NCBI GenBank assembly: GCA_946902985.2
Contig: OX336388.2
Coordinates: forward strand, 296,664,526 to 296,728,525
Length of the DNA: 64,000 nucleotides
From: Meconema thalassinum
Lineage: Eukaryota > Arthropoda > Insecta > Orthoptera > Tettigoniidae
Direction: 5' to 3'
In this document: positions 23,178 to 34,931 of the stretch, piece after piece
How the letters are laid out: every line of letters starts with the position of its first letter
Position numbering within the stretch: position 1 is the first letter of the stretch
Translations under genes and position numbers: made by a program
Notes under the pieces: model-generated
What the model was told of the DNA's origin: nothing
The model's input: the letters and a program-made list of their open reading frames with translations, nothing else
The model's database searches: none

Positions 23178-24306
23178 GGGCCGGTAGTAAACCACCTTCA
23201 AATTTTGACATTTTAAATAATTTTTATCTCAGCTCCTAATATGTGTACAGCAATGGAAATTTCTAAATAAAGCACCCTATATATTTACTAGTAAGCACAT
23301 TTCTCAGAATTGATTTTAGCATTATCAAACTCCCTAATTAATTATTCAAAATGGCGGCTGTTTGCGTGTCGGTGCTCAGCATTTTATTCATAGCTGGACC
23401 ATTCTGCTTTTTTAAATGTACTGTTAAAAGCTACAGCTACAAATATGACCACATCCAGAATTATATGTTCAAAATTAGTATTTTTAATTTTGTGTTACTT
23501 AAAAATTGCATATTTTGGTCAATTTTTGGGATGTAAATAATTAATTATCTCAATAATTATCAATCCTAGCAATATGAGTTTGGTCAGTATTGTAGTCTCT
23601 AACACTTAGAACATCAGAGAAAAGTATCAGTATAATCTTCTTCTTCATTTCCCGTTTCCAGTTCCCTGGGTCAGGTTGCGAATCAAGGACCTCCACAGTT
23701 GTCTATCCCTCCACCATTCATTTCCTTCTTTCAATACTTCTTTTTATTTTACTCCTCTTTTCTCTATGCCTTCGTTCACCGTATCTATCCACCTCTTTCT
23801 GGGCATTGCTCGTGGTCTTCTTCCTGGTATTTTCTCCATAAATATTCTTTTTGGTACTCTATATTCTTCCATTCTCATCATATGTCCGTACCACTTCAGC
23901 TTACTGGTTTCTATCTTGTCTTGCAGTTCTCTCCCTAATGTTCACATTTCTGATTTTATCCCTCCGTGTCTTCCCCATTATTCCTCTAAGGAACTTCATC
24001 TCGGCTGCTTGGATTCGGCTTTCAACCATTTTGTTGTGTTCCAAGTACCTGCTGCATATCTCAAAATTGGTGTGTAATATAATGCATAGTTTAAGAGTAG
24101 CAAGTAGAAAGGATTTGAAAAATATAGTTTTGAGAAAATGAACCACAAAGTTTTCTGACCCCTGTAGAGACACATCAGCCTTCATAATCATAACTCCTAA
24201 ACTATTGCAGATATTTAAATAATTCTTTCACCAAAATGAACTAGGAGAGTGGGGATGTACATTAAAAAAATCAAAATTTTGAAGGTTGTTTACTATACTG
24301 ATCCCC
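23178..24306. mobile_element. TTAA-flanked DNA transposon with GGGG ends
   Basis: TTAA occurs at 23174-23177 and 24307-24310. The inverted ends share GTAAACMACCTTCAAA over about 45 bp. TTAA targets are typical of piggyBac-type elements, although these ends start GGGG and not CCC. The interior holds a later RTE piece (23633-24100) and no transposase of its own. Confidence 0.65.
23633..24100 (-). pseudogene. RTE-like LINE 3' fragment
   Basis: The minus strand shows RT C-terminal motifs in two frames: LEHNKMVESRIQAAEMKFLR with GIMGKTRRDKIRN near 24050-23930, then after a frameshift a WYGHMMRMEEYRVPKRIF-type block and an arginine-rich end. A (GAA)n-like tail lies at 23633-23650. It is 5'-truncated and frameshifted. 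Confidence 0.7.
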
Positions 24307-24782
24307 TTAACTACCTGGATATGTTGTCACCCTTTTAACACTATTCCTGGACCAAGTCTAGGTTTGGTTACCTATTTCAACAGCGATAATCAGGGGTTTT
24401 GTCTATTTGTTTATATTTTGTTTTCTCAATTTATATTGTATATGATTGGTGAAGTGATTTCTATGATTTAAATCATCAGAGTAATAGTGAAGCTATGGCT
24501 TCTCGCCATCCCAGAGGTAACTACACATCCACAATGAGCTGAGTTCCCTTCTCCCCAAAAGCACAAATCTAAGAATTTGGGCACCTGATGATACACCTAT
24601 GATAATTAGCAATAAATAATAAACTAAAGTGTTTTTTGCCCACCTTGCTAACTGAAGACAATCATCAGTAGTACATAGTAACATTTTATATTTGTTATCT
24701 TGTGTCTTACGAGAACTGTTAATATTTCTGCTCAAATGTGGTTTAGTACAATATGTCTAAAATTCATCAATTTATTGATGTA

Positions 24783-25952
24783 CAGGTGGTGATCAAAACA
24801 ATGAAAACTGATTAATACAGTGGTGCAACATTCTAGAGGACTTGTTCAGTTTCATCTGTAATAATGCAGGTCTCTGCTCTAAAAATGAACTTGTTCAATA
24901 ATTATTCAGATCAGGAGATCGAGTGATGTTTGTGACATCACACCTCATGCGTCCTTGTTATATGTTAGGATGCCTCATAGAATTTATACAATGTACGGAA
25001 TACCTGGGACTGCAGCCCAGGCAGGGCCGGATTTAAGATTATGCTGCCTGTAGGCTAAAGTCCATTTGCCGCCCCCTCAGTAGTTCATATTTGCTTAATA
25101 CATTTGTTTTATACAACAAAAGGATCGAGTTCATTGGCGTTTTCATCTTTTTTAAACATAAAGTTCATTTAGTTCAGATAAAACTAAAAATTTAATGGCT
25201 TACATAATAAATGTTATCTACTTGTTTTTTTTTACTTCTTTTAAGATTCGTTAAAAATGAAATGGGTTTCGAACTTAATTAATTAATTTGTTCTTGGAGA
25301 TCAGTGATCACCATTTTACACATATTTTTATATTTTATCGCTAATGACTATCTTTAGCGTAATTGAAGAACTGAGTTCAATTTGAATCAAGTTGTCCTAC
25401 ATGATGAAATGAAATTACACAAAATGTAGTTAATTACTGGTTTATTTGTTGAAAAATATACAAACTTCTCTAAAACAACTCACCCCACGTAATCTTGATG
25501 TTCACATTTACATAGCTTTCTTACGAGATTTCTTAATGGCAAACTCGTTTATAATGTCCTCATATGAAAGTGTTTTTGTTGTATTTGCCTCAATACAAAG
25601 TAATGAAAGTGAGTTTAACCGTATTTCAGTAATACTAGTTCGCAGATAGTCCTTAACCCTTCTAAGGCAGGAAAAATTGTATAAGGACTAAAACATATTT
25701 TTAAGTAACTTGTATTCTTAAATTCGTACGGAAAATATCATTAACGTCTGAAATTCTTCATTTTAACTTTTGAATGAATTGCCAAACTGCCGCCCTTGAA
25801 AATTTGCCGCTCTAAGCTGCAGCCTACTTAGCCTATTTAGAAATACGGCCCTGGGCGCAGGCTGCTACGGTCGGAAGTAGGAGGTTTACCTGCACTAACA
25901 GGAACAGTACAGCAATAACAAGCAACAGTTTTCATTACTTTTATCCCATCTG
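24783..25952. mobile_element. Tc1-like element remnant interrupted by a hAT-like element
   Basis: TA occurs at 24781-24782 and 25953-25954. The ends CAGGTGGTGATCAAAACAAT and the complement of CAGATGGGATAAAAGTAATG resemble Tc1-type termini. No transposase is left. The interior is mostly the 25022-25853 insertion. Confidence 0.55.
25022..25853. mobile_element. Non-autonomous hAT-like element
   Basis: It starts CAGGGCCGGATTTA and ends with the complement TATTTCTAAATA...GGCCCTG. An imperfect inverted block (GCTGCCTGTAGGCT / AGCCTACTTAGCC) lies just inside. The 8-bp flanks AGCCCAGG and GGCGCAGG agree at six positions. No transposase frame is present. Confidence 0.6.
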
Positions 25953-26514
25953 TATCTTTATGTTTCATGTGGTTTTTGCTAAATAAATATGATATTTTGA
26001 TTTTCTACGAAACTAATTACCTACTTGTAAGTACGGTGCTGTTTTCCTTCACACCGATAAGAAATACCGTAATATTACCTTGTCCCCAATATGTAAAATA
26101 TTGTACATCACTTCTATGGCCAAATACCAAAAAACTACTGTTTTAATTAGTAAATGCAATGACAAAGTGAAACTTACAAAAAGCACAAGCCATTTACATG
26201 GAAGGTATAGGTCATGCAGGACATGAACCCATGCCATTGTTCTGACAACTGAGATAATAGAGGAGTCTCTTTCTGTACAAAACATGATCTGACATCTGAT
26301 AGCTTCAATATACCATTTTAGACTACTGCATATTCGATGTTTGTATATTTAATGAGAGTTTCCTCCAGGCTTGCTCTGTCTCAATTCCCATTTTACTGTG
26401 ACTGAATAAATAAATAAATAAATTGATTTTTTTAAATTCCATTTTTGCATTCACCCATAATGCTAACATTCAAGCTGAGTCCCCATACAACAACACATTT
26501 ACTGTGAGATAAGA

Positions 26515-26590
26515 TTAGATTAGATTTTTATTTATCCATTTGATCAATTACATGTATACAATACAATTTTGATATAGGACACATCCATGC
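26515..26590 (-). mobile_element. Very short LINE 3' end (same family as 12959-13935)
   Basis: The minus strand ends in a TCTAATCTAATC-like tail after a block (GATTTTTATTTATCCATTTG in plus reading) that also occurs at 12974-13040 and 56815-56880. Only about 75 bp remain, so it is an extreme 5' truncation. Confidence 0.65.
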
Positions 26591-27164
26591 TTAAACCCCA
26601 TTGTTGGCACAAACCCTGTTCTTCAGGCACCAGAATGGTCAAGATATAACACAGAAAGAGATATAACTGTATCATATAAATCACAAGGACGATATCTCGA
26701 ACACCAGGTACGGAAATTTAAATAGCTAATCACACACTAAAGTAGTCAAAATCACCATCAAATATGCAACTATCACGTGCCGATGACCTTGCTGTTCTGC
26801 CCCTTAAAGCAACATAACAACGTCCATAATCACCATGTAAGCAGGAAACAGGTTCATCCTCCATCATCGAGTAATCTAGTGAACTATTTTGCTGAGGCAC
26901 CAATGCAACACCCTTCGAGGAACCACTGAAGCGGAATCATAGCTTTGGACTTCATGACATTTGTTGATGGCCTTTTCACTTAATTGCTTCTCTCACACAT
27001 CAGAAGCCTCCTTACTTAGAAAAAAAATAAAAAAAAATTACAGAAACATTTTACAGCAAATTCCCATTTGATGTGCCACCTTTCATGAATCACATCAGCT
27101 CAACACTGAAGACAAATGTGAGCCTCATTCCATTATTCAGGACAAATGGCACCCTAATTCTATT
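26591..27164. other. No gene recognised
   Basis: AT-rich sequence without convincing frames, tRNA boxes or terminal repeats. It borders the 3' end of the RTE element that follows. Confidence 0.45.
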
Positions 27165-28370
27165 TATCATCTTCTTTGCATTTTCCCACTTATGTGGGGT
27201 CTACCTTCCTGCAATGATTCCTCCACTTCAATCGATCCATAGCGTCCCGGGGGCGGAGTTTAGCGAGCCGCATGTCATCTCTCACCCTATCCAGCCAGCG
27301 TGTTTGAGGTCGCCCTCGAGGTCGACGACCCTCCACGTTCAGTTGAAGGGCAGTCTTAGCAACTGAGGTTTCACTGCTACGGAGCACATGTCCATACCAC
27401 CGCAGACGTGATTCACGCATTTTCTCTGTGATTGGGGCAACCTTGAAATCCTTCCGCACAGCATCATTCCTAACATGGTCCAGTCGAGTCAAGCTATTGG
27501 ACCACCGCAACATCTTTATTTCCATTACATGAAGCTCCTGTTCGTGCTTCGATGCTGTAGGCCAGCATTCAGATCCATAAAGGGCCACCGGTCTAATCAC
27601 TGTGCGATATACTTTAGATTTTAAATGCAATGGAATTTTCTTATCGCATAGGACTCCAGTAACTTGGCGCCATTTCATCCATGCGGCAGTGACTCTTGTT
27701 TTGACATCAGGAATCGTGCTGCAGTCTGAGGTGATGCATGACCCAAGGTATTTGAATTGGGTCACTTTATTAAGATGAACCTCACCAACAGTGATCGTGC
27801 CATCAGTTTGGTCACCGCATTCCAGGTATTCCGTCTTCTTCAGATTCAATTTCATCCCAAATTCTTCAAGACGCATCTTCCACTCTTGTAATTGCTGTTC
27901 GAGGCGCCTACGGGTCTCGTTAGCTAACATGACATCATTCGCATATAATATTGTCCATGGATGCCTGGTTTGGATGTCATTTGTGATGGAGTTCATGCAG
28001 AGAATGAAGAGCAAGGGGGACAAGGCTGATCCTTGATGGACACCAACAGTGATTTGGAAGGTATCGGACATTCCTGCTGCGCACCGCACTGACCTTGTTG
28101 TCTTTCGGTACAGAAGTTTCGCCCAGTTTACATAGGCTTCAGGTACACTGTGTAGCCTCAGTGCCAGCCAGATGAGATCATGTGGTACTCTATCGAACGC
28201 CTTTTCCATATCAAGATAGGCTAAGTGAACTGTCTTCCTTTTCTCATGGTGTCGTTCCATCAATATACAAAGTGCATGGAGAGCGTCTGTTGTTCCGCTG
28301 TTTTTAACAAAGCTACACTGGTTAGATGAAACAGTGATGATGTTTCGTAATCTCGCTTTACTTCGATAAA
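27165..28370 (-). pseudogene. RTE-like LINE reverse transcriptase, open frame with mutated catalytic box
   Basis: From 28263 the minus strand is open for 357 codons, and the same frame is open upstream to about 28370 (NQCSFVKNSGTTDALHA). It shows RT motifs in order: HLAYLDMEKAFDRVPHDLIW, VGVHQGSALSPLLFIL, then ILYANDVMLANETRR. The catalytic YADD has become YAND (codon at 27937-27939). FKYLGSCITSD, ALYGSECWPT and an arginine-rich tail (RRPRGRPQTRWLDRVRDDM) follow, with the 3' UTR near 27165. The loss of one catalytic aspartate should abolish polymerisation although the frame is intact. The endonuclease half is missing by 5' truncation. Confidence 0.85.
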
Positions 28371-28597
28371 TATGACCTGTTATTCAGGAGAAATACCACC
28401 ATCATTCTATAATTGAGACAATTGTTGCTAAACAATGATACTGGTACGGTACCGCTACCTTCCTTGCATATTCTCAGGGTGAGTGATAATTGAACTGTTC
28501 ATTATATGAAATGTTGCTGTCACAGAAGTGTTGCCAACAATAGCATTTGGGAATCACGTTGCGGAGCACCTGGTTTTAACGGCAGTCTCTCTTTCAT

Positions 28598-28665
28598 TGT
28601 GGTGGTGATGTTTTAAGGGGCAGAACATTGAGATTCTCTGGCCCTATGCACATTATATTGTTGAG
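28598..28665 (-). repeat. Degenerate LINE/SINE 3' end
   Basis: The block GGTGATGTTTTAAGGGGC followed by an AACAT...GGCCCT stretch resembles the better copy at 36967-37060. Both look like the 3' end of one insect RTE or SINE family ending in an ATG-type microsatellite on the opposite strand. Confidence 0.4.
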
Positions 28666-28924
28666 GTCAATACCGTATTTTTCTAATTTAACTTTTGAGG
28701 GGGGTAGTAAAATGTCAACTCAATAAGTGGCCTTAAAGTGGCTATTGTTGAAATAAGTCACCAAAAGTCGGGCCAAGTTAGCAGCAATCTGCAGACTTGA
28801 GGGGCAAGCTTTCAGGTGTTAGGTCATGTATGTGGGCTTGGGGATGAGGCAAGATGAGTTTTCTATGTGGTGGACATATTTTTGGCCAGATGTCAACCTC
28901 GCCAGAGGAGTTAGTAAGAGATAA

Positions 28925-29045
28925 CAAACAACATTCTTTTGTATTTGTTTCAGGCTAACATTGAGCTCATCAGCAAACAAGAAAGGACAAACTTAAAATA
29001 AAAAACATCCATCTCACTGATGGTACCAAAGAAGTATTACCGTAT
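28925..29045 (-). mobile_element. Penelope-like terminus, left arm of pair IV, with hammerhead motif
   Basis: It is inverted relative to 34932-35040 (shared block TAAGTTTGTCCTTTCTTG). On the minus strand 28973-28947 reads CTGATGA, a short stem (GCTCAATGTTAGCC) and GAAAC. The two arms are about 6 kb apart with unrelated transposons between them. Confidence 0.55.
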
Positions 29046-29365
29046 AGCAAAATTATTTATTCTCCAAGTAGAAATGTAAAAAATATCTTTAAAAGACTAT
29101 GAACTTAACAATATAAGGACAACCAAATTATTACTATGAAAACTAAAATGGCTACAATGAATTTTGTAAAATTTGTATATCAGAGTCTAATTTGACACTA
29201 TGCAGTCAATTTTAATACCGAAAAATGGAGATACTTTGCATCTGTGCTGTTACTTTGCACAGCAATTGAAAAAGGATTGATCGTACTGCCATCTGTGCGG
29301 GTCTCATTGAAACTACAAAATATCAAGTTTAATAGTTAGGTTGGCTATCCTGGATGCTTGTTGGC

Positions 29366-30189
29366 ACTAGCGATTAGAGACAGCCCAGCGGTGCTAATGA
29401 AGCGACCCGAATACTCACGACCGCAACCGATCATCCATCCCCCTTCATGATCTTTTGACACTCACCGAGACAGACCAGTGCACCGGGGCAAACCAAACGT
29501 ACCCGAAACTTCACAACCTAGACCCAATCATTAGGGCTAGGATTTTTATATAAATACATATTCTTTCCCTTTGCTTGTACATAACTCAACATGATAAATG
29601 TCCATGAATTAGAACCGTAGTTACCACCTAATTACATTTTATTGTTACATATTTTATCATAATGACATTTGTTTTAGATATTTTTACTCTAAAATTAATA
29701 TTCTGTGTTTTTACTTTACATATTTGATCAAAATAACATTTTTTAAACATAACTTTACTTGATTTATTTAAAATTACATATTCTGTCTCTTACTAAATGA
29801 GAAATATTTTTTCGCAAGTGAATTATATTTGTTTACTAGAAACTCGGGTACATTAAACGGATTGTCCAAGCAATTCATAAGCTGTTGAGAAAGGGCCAGG
29901 GAAGATATTAGTGGAGATAAGGGGTTGGACACCCTGCTGGAGACTTAGCGGCTGGACTTGAGTTTATTTCAGTTGTCCAGTGAGTGCCTGAGACTCTAAG
30001 AATTAACGCACAGAACAGCAAATCAAGCGATTATTAACAGAACAAATAGCCCGTCGATAAACGAAAGAAAAATGGCAGCCCAAGGATCATACCCCGCTTG
30101 GTCTGTCTGGAAGAGATTGGCTGATCGGTTATATTCGTGAGCATTCGGGTCACTTCGTTAGCCCCGCTGAGCTGTCTCTAAGCTCTAGT
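29366..30189. mobile_element. Non-autonomous DNA transposon with perfect 8-bp target duplication
   Basis: TTGTTGGC is found at 29358-29365 and 30190-30197. The inverted ends begin ACTAG and share TTAGAGACAG and a GACCCGAAT...CTCACGA block over about 60 bp. An 8-bp duplication fits hAT or P-type elements. The 824-bp interior is AT-rich and has no recognisable frame. Confidence 0.8.
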
Positions 30190-30502
30190 TTGTTGGCAGG
30201 TACTGTCACCTGTTTAAGCCATGAACCGAATGTTTGGCGCGATAAATTGGAAGCGTGCAGGAGTGATCCACTTGTTGCGTTCTTTTATGGGTATCATGGC
30301 ACCTTTGACTTCTGTCTATCTTTTAAGGTGGAAATATTGTGGTGGTGCAAAGTATCCCACTCATTGGGGTAACTTTGCGCCAACTTAGATTAATTTTTAA
30401 ATGAACAGTAGGTGATTCATTTGATCAAATTCTGAACTGAATAGCATCCAAAAAGAGTCAGGAACAAAATGTAATTGGTTTTGTATCATTGAAGTGCTTT
30501 AA

Positions 30503-30611
30503 ACAGTTCATTCATTCGTGTTCTCAACCCGTAGATTGGTCGGCAGCAATTCTCCTCTTCCATTCTTCCCTGTCGCCAGTCAGTCTCTTCATGTCTCTGT
30601 TGGATGTATTG
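30503..30611 (-). pseudogene. Tail of a LINE reverse transcriptase
   Basis: The minus strand encodes MKRLTGDREEWKRRIAAD, a C-terminal signature of some RTE-like RTs, ending at an ATTC/GAAT repeat near 30503-30512. It is interrupted by the SINE at 30631. Confidence 0.5.
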
Positions 30612-30630
30612 CACTTAATAATGTATAAGA

Positions 30631-30903
30631 CAAAGCCTCCGTGGCTTAGGCGGCAGCACGCCGGCCTCTCGCCGCTGGGTCCGTGGTTCAAATCCCGGTC
30701 ACTCCATGTGAGATCTGTGCTGGACAAAATGGAGGCAGACAGGTTTTTCTCCAGGTACTCCGGTTTTCCCTGTCAAAATTTCATTTCAGCAACACTCTCC
30801 ACTATCATTTCATTTCATCTGTCATTCATTTAATCATTGCCCCAGAAGAGTGCGTCAGGCCTCGGCAGCCGGCACAGTCCATTCATTCCATTCCTGACCC
30901 GGT
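30631..30903 (+). mobile_element. tRNA-derived SINE with a perfect 19-bp target duplication
   Basis: The 273-bp insert is bounded by CACTTAATAATGTATAAGA at 30612-30630 and 30904-30922. Its head has a pol III A box (TGGCTTAGGCGG, 30642-30653) and B box (GGTTCAAATCC, 30685-30695). The body is unrelated to tRNA and carries CATTTC-type repeats toward the end. The intact duplication marks a fairly recent insertion. Confidence 0.9.
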
Positions 30904-31187
30904 CACTTAATAATGTATAAGAAACCGGAAAAAGTGGTGCAAAGTAACGCCTTTTTACGGTATCTACGGTAATTTTTAAAAGAATCTAGGTAGACCAAAA
31001 CCAATAACAAAACATATTACCGGTACAAAAAATAAACTCTAAACGAGCCTCCCATAGTAATTCAAGATGCTCCGGAAAATCCTATACACAAGTTAATATT
31101 CTCAACTTACCTTCGTCACCGGAACTTATCGAAATTTTCCAGGGATGTTCTTTAAGCCTCTCTCCTTACATTAACACAGACCATTTT

Positions 31188-31665
31188 GAAAGTACCATAA
31201 TAGTACATTATGCAACGAGCCTATAATGGTATTTTAAGACACGCTTACGCTCGTTTTATAATTTATATACGAGTGTCTTAATTACCATTATAGGTGAGTT
31301 GCATACGACTGTTTATGTTCGACGATAATTATTATAACTATTTTATGTTCGAACATAAATATTCATAAATATCTGTCGAGATGTTGCCAGTTTTATCTAC
31401 TGAACAGAGCGCATGAGACGCAGAGAATGCCTTGTATTGACCATGGCCTCCTCGATTACCCTACTATGACACTAGGCCAGGCAGTGAAATTTAATTTAGA
31501 AGGCCGTGGAACTCAGCGCATCTAATTCTCTAATTGGTCAAACAACTGTTTCTTGAGCTCTGATTGGTGGGAGAAACTGTTTCATAATGAAAAATAGTGT
31601 TATAATGAGTCTCATTATAGTACAGTTTTCTGTCATATAATAGTCAGGGTCGAACATTAATGGTT
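31188..31665 (-). repeat. Dispersed repeat family X, copy B
   Basis: This segment is the reverse complement of 52385-53005 for most of its length, with shared blocks such as CATTATGCAACGAGCCTATA, CATACGACTGTTTATGTTCG and CACCAATCAGAGCTCAAGAA. The ends (TAATAGTACATTATGC and GTTCGACCCT) are conserved in both copies. The centre differs. I recognise no protein. It may be a MITE or the termini of a larger element. Confidence 0.65.
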
Positions 31666-31777
31666 TTTTTATGACTTCTTTAAACAATTGGCTGTATTTT
31701 AACAGCATTTTTAAGAACAATTCCATCTGGAAAAATTAAACTAATACCGTACAAATTTTGTAAAACATTATAACCAG

Positions 31778-32627
31778 AGCCCTGTGCGGATAAACAAAAC
31801 GTTATCCGCAACCGTACGTTTGTAATCCGAATCCGCTGACCAATAATATTTTTAATTTATTAGATAAAGCACAACGTATTAAACCAACACCTTTAGACAT
31901 TTGAGGAGAAATTCGTTCCCCTAGGCTGTGTATGAATCGCAAGACAATGTTGACTGAGTTTTGTCCCTCTGAGTAACGGCAGGTTCAACAGCGAGTGGCT
32001 AATTATAACACTTACTTAGTTGTCGGATATACTTACGCAGGCAAGCACAGGTATAAAGGACTTTTTGGGGGATAAGTCAACACTAATTGAGGGTATTGCC
32101 TTCTCTCACTTATCATACAATCCAAGCGAAAGCAAATAGGAAAATAACAAGAAGCATGAAAGACTCAGATCTTTTTTAAAACTCAAATTATTTTAAAAAA
32201 ATCCAGTTCAACATGGTATTCTAAAAAAAAAACTATCTGCAAATTTACTCTAAACATTATCCGTTATCCGCACAGCCATGCAAACTCTATCCGCACGGTG
32301 AAACATTTTGCGGATATCCGAATCCGCGCAGGGCTTTAATTATAAACCATACGGTATAAGGAATAATTACTTCTAAAAATGTCAACCTTGTATTTTGAGA
32401 AGTTCCGGAAGCACAATTAGCATTCCGAGTTGAAAAGGGTTGCTGTTCTGGTTGTATAACATTTATTTTAAACATAGCACATGTCAAACATAGCCTAGGG
32501 GAACAACTTGTTCCTCAAATAATACTGTATGCTTTATCTAATCAAAAATATTATTGTAATGACAGTGGATTCGGATAACAGTCGTGCGGATGCGGATAAC
32601 GGTTTGTTTATCCGCGCAGAGCTCTAA
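31778..32627. mobile_element. hAT-like element(s) with ~100-bp inverted ends, nested structure
   Basis: The left end reads CAGAGCCCTGTGCGGATAAA. The right end at about 32627 is its complement, and the similarity continues inward to AATAATATTTTTAATTTATT. A second right-type end lies at 32260-32337 (GCGCAGGGCTTTA). The 8-bp flank ATTATAAC at the left end matches ATTATAAA after this inner end, so one element may sit inside another. No transposase is visible. Confidence 0.6.
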
Positions 32628-32632
32628 CTATA

Positions 32633-33921
32633 AGGCATCCAACGTTTATAGAATGAAGCATTGGTCTTATGGCGCGTTACGACAGTGTTGCCAATCCATG
32701 AGAGGAGGCAGTACAGAGCGCTTCGCGTACACTATCCGCATATTTAGCGATCGTACAGTGACGAAGACTTGAACGGAGTACTGTATAATAATACTAATAG
32801 TAACATAAAGCATACAACGAAATTAAATGGATCTGCTCCTCACAAAGTCATTGTATTTAACATTCTTGCGAAGTGTATTAGGCCTACTTAGCCTCTTTTT
32901 GCGTGGCGACAGCACTGGACCCTGTCCACTCTCACTATTTTAAAAACAGTAGTCTTTGATATTCCTGTAGTCAGAGCAGTTTCATTGAATAAATTATTTA
33001 TACTTTCGTTAGGTTTAACATTCTTAAAATAAAATAATTGAACACAATTAATTAGTTAATTACAACCTGTCTTTCCCTCTTTCTGTGCACTTGACCACGC
33101 TTTCTTTTAACAAAACTATCCATTGTTGTACTGAAATACGTAAAATACAACACGTTAAATATAACTGAACTGCTGCACACACACTCAAGATAGAGACAGC
33201 TGAACTACTTAAATACAAGCTCGGAGGGCTCAGTAATAAAGCTGTGAGTAGAAAGCTGCACCCCACTCTGTCCTTGAAAACTTCATTCATATGATGCGCG
33301 GACAATGAACAGCCCGGACTGCGTAAACAATTAAAAAAGGAAGATTGTAGTTTTACGTGACCGTGAATCTTGTGATTATGAGCCACAGGACCTCCTTTTT
33401 ACGTGGAATCCGAACCACAGGACATGGCATTTCACTTCGAAAATCGCACATGCATTGACCTTTTCAATGTTGATATGTGGTTATGAGAGAATATTCAGAA
33501 GTTTTACCTACATGAAAATTATAATATTGCCAGTATAAAATATTTCAAGAATCCATCATCAATACGACACATTTAGCTACACTTCTGTGGATAATAGGCG
33601 CCACACAGTCAATGCAACATGATAAAAGATCGATATTACTAAAAAGGGGACACAGTTTATCGTTTTCTCAAAAATTATGGATATCTGATTTTTCTAGCAT
33701 TTCTATAAAATTTACGTAGTTCTAATATAGGACATAAAAGATCGGCAAAACATATTTCTACCCGAATATGCTGTTTCTTGGACCAAGAAAAATTTTCGTC
33801 TGATATGGCAACAATGGGTTGCTAAGAAAATGAGCGTCATACACGTTTCACTTGCAACAGAAAGAGAGAAGAATATTCCTATCTAACCAGTGCTTCATTC
33901 TAAACGTTGGATGCCTTTTTT
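32633..33921. mobile_element. Mariner-like MITE family M, copy 1, with SINE fragment inside
   Basis: The ends are AGGCATCCAACGTTTA and the complement TAAACGTTGGATGCC, with TA next to each end. The same family is seen at 45562-46477 (both contain CTTATGGCG...ACAGTGTTGC). It carries no transposase. A headless SINE (33337-33463) is inserted. Confidence 0.6.
33337..33463 (-). mobile_element. SINE fragment lacking the tRNA-like head
   Basis: It is nearly identical to the body of the complete SINE at 35849-36039, sharing GGAAGATTGTAGTTTTACGT and the following ~100 bases. Homology stops exactly where the tRNA head begins, so this copy is 5'-truncated. Confidence 0.75.
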
Positions 33922-34052
33922 ATAGACTCTTTATAAAGTACATTTTAGTCATTTTTAGCTTTTCATACCGTAGTAATAATTTGGTTGTTCTGGTATTGTT
34001 TAGTTCATAGTCTTTTAAGGCTTGTTCTTACATTTTGTAAATTTGTTATAAT

Positions 34053-34923
34053 TAGGGCCCAGATTTTGATGACATGTCATATTTTTACTGAGCTGTCTAA
34101 AACAATGCTGAAGTACATAGGAACTCCGGACGGGCCATCCCGTCTTCGAATGTCATTTTTATTTTGCATCCTTTTGCATTTTTTCCTATTTATCCATTTT
34201 AGGAGCATTTTTTAAAGTTTGGTAGATTCTATTGGTCTTATTTTAGAGAAATCGGCCTTTTGAGGTCATTTTTTTTTTCCAATTTAGTCATGACACACCT
34301 TTATATGAGGGAACGTGTTAAGAAGAAGCTAGTAGCTGATACAAGTTAATTTAAAATATTGATTCTATTTCCTTAATCAACTAGTCTTAGCAACAATTGT
34401 GGCGAAATTGCTGCGGGTATTGCATCAAAACTGAAAACAGTGCTGGACTAAAACACAGGGTAAAAAACGTTCTGCAAAATCTCTGCAGACAATCTTTCTG
34501 GTGAAAACTACTGCATGGATGGGATTAAGGAGGATTTAGCCTAGCAGCGAACGACCTTCCTCACTTCACGTACACTCCGATCACATCAATTGATGTTGAA
34601 CGTAGCGTTTCGAGATATAAAAACTTGTTGGCTGATAACCGCAGATTATTTACATTTGACAACATCAGAATGACATTCGTAGTGCAGTGCAACTCAGACT
34701 AAAAGCATAAACCTTTTGTTAAGTGCTCGAAATCTATTTTGATTGACTTTTCCGTTTGAGCTTAAGATTTCATTATTGAAATATTGGCGAGTTTATTATT
34801 ATAAGATCATTTTCTCCATTTTATAGTGCATTTTTCGAATTTTTAGGTCATTTCTTACAGTCATTTTTGAAAGTTTTAAGTGCATTTTTTAAGCTTTTTT
34901 ACGGCATCAACATGCGGGCCCTA
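34053..34923 (+). mobile_element. hAT transposon remnant with 8-bp target duplication
   Basis: The inverted ends are TAGGGCCCAGATTTTGATG and its near-complement. The flanks GTTATAAT (34045-34052) and ATTATAAT (34924-34931) agree at seven of eight positions. The plus strand keeps the last part of the transposase (34549-34701). The ends resemble those of 11675-12525, so both may derive from one subfamily, each having kept a different end of the protein. Confidence 0.85.
34549..34701 (+). pseudogene. hAT transposase C-terminal dimerisation domain
   Basis: Fifty codons ending in TAA read NDLPHFTYTPITSIDVERS then RYKNLLADNRRLFTFDNIR. This is the conserved hAT dimerisation segment (the ...DVERSFSRYKN...L..RR motif). 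No open frame connects it to a catalytic core upstream. Confidence 0.8.
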
Positions 34924-34931
34924 ATTATAAT

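Noticed and set aside
24470..24690. Further hammerhead motifs near CTGATGA at 24592, 24481(-) and 24670(-)
   Set aside because: GAAA is missing or no stem II can form at the right distance. They may be decayed relics, but the evidence is too weak.
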